From Tabrizicola fusiformis (lineage in GTDB: Bacteria > Pseudomonadota > Alphaproteobacteria > Rhodobacterales > Rhodobacteraceae): a stretch of 64,000 bases of DNA. Under the pieces are notes generated by a model. The model made no database searches. It was given only the letters and a program-made list of their open reading frames with translations, and was not told the DNA's origin. The translations under genes were made by a program, and so were the position numbers. The number at the start of each line of letters is the position of its first letter. The stretch's first letter is position 1. Shown here one piece after another: positions 60,574-64,000 of the stretch. Where the stretch lies: the NCBI RefSeq assembly GCF_013328815.1, contig NZ_JABUHN010000004.1, positions 186,001 to 250,000 of the forward strand, read 5' to 3'.

Positions 60574-61268
60574 ATGCTCAAAGCCCTGCACGCAAAGCTG
60601 AAAGCCTGGCAGGACCGTCTGGGCCAACGCTTTGGCACCGACATCTCCTCGCCCGAGGCGCGGCGCGCGGCATGGTGGCATTTCCAGCTTTCCGACCATG
60701 CCTTCCTGCGGGTCTGGTGGCACAATTTCCACAAGGTCAGCCCCGGCCTCTGGCGCGCGAACCAGCCCGACCCGGCCCGGTTCGAAACCTATGCACGCGA
60801 AGGGGCCCGCTCGGTTCTGAACCTGCGCGGGCCTTCGGGGCAAAGCTTCTGGCTGTTCGAGCGCGAGGCTTGCGACCGGCTGGGCCTGCCGCGGGTGGAC
60901 CTGAACATGTCGGCCCGCCGCCTGCCGTCGCGCGAGACGCTGCTGGAACTGGCGCATCATTTCCGCACCATGCCGCAACCCATTCTGGTGCATTGCAAAT
61001 CCGGCGCCGACCGCACCGGCCTTGCCGCCGCGCTCTGGCTGATGCTGATGGAGGGCCGCCCGGTGGCCGAGGCCGCGCGGCAGCTTTCCTGGCGCTATGT
61101 GCATCTGAGCTTCGGCAAGACCGGGATTCTGGACCACCTTCTGCGCTATTACGCCCGCGAAGAGGCGAAGAGCGGCATCGGCTTTCTCGACTGGGTGGCA
61201 ACCGCTTATGATCCGGCCGAGGTCAGCGCCTCTTACGCCCGCTGGCAGGCCCGCGGCAAGGAGGGCGC

Positions 61269-61275
<7 letters not shown>
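60574..61275 (+). CDS. Dual-specificity/tyrosine phosphatase family protein
   Basis: About 233 residues. The catalytic CX5R loop is in ILVHCKSGADRTGLAAALW, with the Asp of the general-acid loop plausibly in VDLNMSARRLPS. The front end MLKALHAKLKAWQDRLGQRFGTDIS and HFQLSDHAFLRVWWHNFHKVSPGLWRANQP fit a Rhodobacteraceae-typical phosphatase family. An ATG 17 codons upstream is possible but has no good ribosome binding site. It overlaps the ABC transporter by 7 nt. Target unknown. Confidence 0.82.
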
Positions 61276-62999
<1,724 letters not shown>

Positions 63000-63002
63000 G
63001 CG

Positions 63003-63764
63003 ATGCGCGGCGAAACCGACCCCGACCGGCGCCTTTACCGCCTGACCGGCAAGGATGCCCTGACCTTCCTGCAAGGTCTGGTGTCGAACGACGTGCTGCC
63101 TTTGGCCAAAGGCAGCGGCATCGTCTGGGCGGCGCTGCTGACGCCGCAGGGCAAGTACCTCGCCGATTTCTTCGTGGTGGCGCGGGGCGGGGAACTGTTG
63201 CTCGACCTGCCCGCAAGCCTTGCCGAGGGCGTGGTGCGGCGGCTGACCATGTATCGCCTGCGCGCCGATGTGCAGATTGCCGCCGCCGCTGATCTATCGG
63301 TCACGCGCGGCCTGACCGATCCGCCCGCCGATGCCCTGCCCGACCCCCGCCACCCCGCGCTTGGCTGGCGGGCCTATGGCGCCGCCGGCGGCCCCGCAAC
63401 CATCGACTGGGATGCGCTGCGGGTTGAACATCTGATCCCGGAAAGCGGTATCGAGCTGATCCCCGACGACAGCTATCTTCTGGAAACCGGGTTCGAGCGG
63501 CTGCACGGCGTCGATTTCCGCAAGGGCTGCTATGTCGGGCAGGAAGTGACCGCCCGGATGAAGCACAAGACGGAATTGCGCAAAGGGCTGGTGCGGCTGC
63601 GCATCACCGGCAGTGCCCCCGTCGGCACCGAGATTCTGGCCGATGGCAAACCTGCGGGACGATTGTTCACCCAGTCGGGCGGACGCGCCCTGGCCCATAT
63701 GCGCCATGACCGGATTGGCCCCGGCCTGACCGCCGCAGAGGCGCTCCTTTCACCCGACGATTGA
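63003..63764 (+). CDS. ygfZ: YgfZ/GcvT-like folate-binding protein
   Basis: A 253-residue tetrahydrofolate-dependent protein that supports Fe-S cluster enzymes. The signature KGCYVGQEVTARMKHK (K-G-C-Y-x-G-Q-E) is present near residue 175, and RLYRLTGKDALTFLQGLVSND opens the protein. The active-site Cys is retained. AAGGAG precedes the ATG. It is convergent with an Mrp-type Fe-S carrier gene, a functionally compatible neighbour. Confidence 0.92.
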   Translation: MRGETDPDRRLYRLTGKDALTFLQGLVSNDVLPLAKGSGIVWAALLTPQGKYLADFFVVARGGELLLDLPASLAEGVVRRLTMYRLRADVQIAAAADLSVTRGLTDPPADALPDPRHPALGWRAYGAAGGPATIDWDALRVEHLIPESGIELIPDDSYLLETGFERLHGVDFRKGCYVGQEVTARMKHKTELRKGLVRLRITGSAPVGTEILADGKPAGRLFTQSGGRALAHMRHDRIGPGLTAAEALLSPDD

Positions 63765-63769
63765 GCCAG

Positions 63770-63825
63770 GAAGGTTTTTCGTCCGAAAAACCTTCGGCAG
63801 AAAAATCTTCGGACGAAGATTTTTC
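63770..63825. repeat. Two 26-nt palindromes between ygfZ and mrp
   Basis: GAAGGTTTTTCG and CGAAAAACCTTC around TC (63770-63795), then after 4 nt GAAAAATCTTCG and CGAAGATTTTTC around GA (63800-63825). Each is a 12-bp stem. The pair lies between the ygfZ stop and the mrp stop and belongs to the same class as the arrays at 23433, 39834 and 54310, with longer units. Confidence 0.85.
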
Positions 63826-63832
63826 GGGCGCC

Positions 63833-64000
63833 TCAGGCCATGCCGCCGTCGATCAGTCGCCGCGCAAGGCGCGCATAGGCCGCCGATGCCGCACCTTCCC
63901 CCGCCGCGACCGGCGTTCCGGCATCGCCTGCCAGCCGCACATCCAGCGACAGCGGAATTTCGGCAAGGAACGGCATGTCCAGCCGCTCTGCCTCTTTGGC
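63833..64000 (-). CDS. Mrp/ApbC family Fe-S cluster carrier ATPase, C-terminal end (cut by window edge)
   Basis: The last 55 codons of a gene whose start lies beyond base 64000. The visible end reads EAERLDMPFLAEIPLSLDVR, then LAGDAGTPVAAGEGAASAAYARLARRL and IDGGMA. This is the C-terminal signature of Mrp/ApbC-type P-loop ATPases that carry Fe-S clusters (FLxEIPLxxDxR..GD.GTP). The Walker motifs are not visible. It is convergent with ygfZ. Confidence 0.8.
   Translation of the reverse strand, partial: AKEAERLDMPFLAEIPLSLDVRLAGDAGTPVAAGEGAASAAYARLARRLIDGGMA

Overview
The window is 64 kb of high-GC chromosomal DNA from an alphaproteobacterium, most probably a Rhodobacteraceae/Paracoccaceae member (Rhodobacter, Gemmobacter or Tabrizicola-like). 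This rests on recognised gene families and on family-typical features: a single-cysteine DksA, an elongated ribosomal protein L9, small Hint-domain proteins, and long-armed GGGGATATTTGG...CCAAGATGAAA inverted repeats. No species is assigned, and no database search was run. I see no rRNA, complete insertion sequence, prophage or CRISPR array. The long antisense ORFs typical of high GC were discounted.

Layout. 1-4.4 kb: sarcosine oxidase genes soxB-soxD-soxA (soxA cut by the window edge) and a glutamate dehydrogenase. 4.7-9.4 kb: Tad-pilus minor components, two tandem VWA TadG-like proteins followed by two TadE-like pseudopilins. 9.5-15.5 kb: pirin, then a translationally coupled cysK / MscS channel / AlaX group and a secreted unknown. 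15.6-19 kb: aminotransferase plus two ureohydrolases (agmatine or guanidino-acid breakdown). 19.1-22 kb: fatty-acid synthesis fabD-fabG-(alpha/beta hydrolase)-acpP. 22.2-24.7 kb: a cytochrome b561-YceI fusion facing a stand-alone YceI, and a PACE efflux protein. 24.8-26.2 kb: rpsF-rpsR-rplI behind an S6:S18 leader hairpin. 26.3-33 kb: RTX-repeat protein, EamA transporter, trigger factor, tRNA-Leu, Hint protein, FAD monooxygenase, dksA.

33.3-39.8 kb: a MoxR ATPase and its CoxE-type VWA partner, separated by a 645-bp gene-free segment of odd composition, a DUF2927 lipoprotein and a tiny membrane protein, then DedA and M48 membrane proteins. 39.9-42.4 kb: an orphan PIN protein, an RlmI-like methyltransferase whose ribosome binding site lies inside a perfect inverted repeat, and a lipoprotein. 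42.5-47.9 kb: two tandem exported TPR-CHAT proteins with intact His/Cys dyads, the most unusual genes here. 48-50.6 kb: Entner-Doudoroff genes edd and eda behind a perfect LacI-type operator. 50.7-64 kb: VOC protein, glnE, D-lyxose isomerase, DUF1304, flavodoxin, glutamine-amidotransferase-like hydrolase, DUF305, acyltransferase, EamA transporter, class V aminotransferase, phosphatase, ABC exporter, ygfZ and the 3' end of an Mrp-type Fe-S carrier.

Two kinds of structured intergenic DNA recur. A long-armed inverted repeat sits inside two operons (soxB/soxD and edd/eda). Arrays of abutting short palindromes, exactly 22 nt per unit at three loci, fill the 3' ends of genes at 23.4, 39.8, 54.3 and (26 nt units) 63.8 kb, with a single relative at 29.1 kb.
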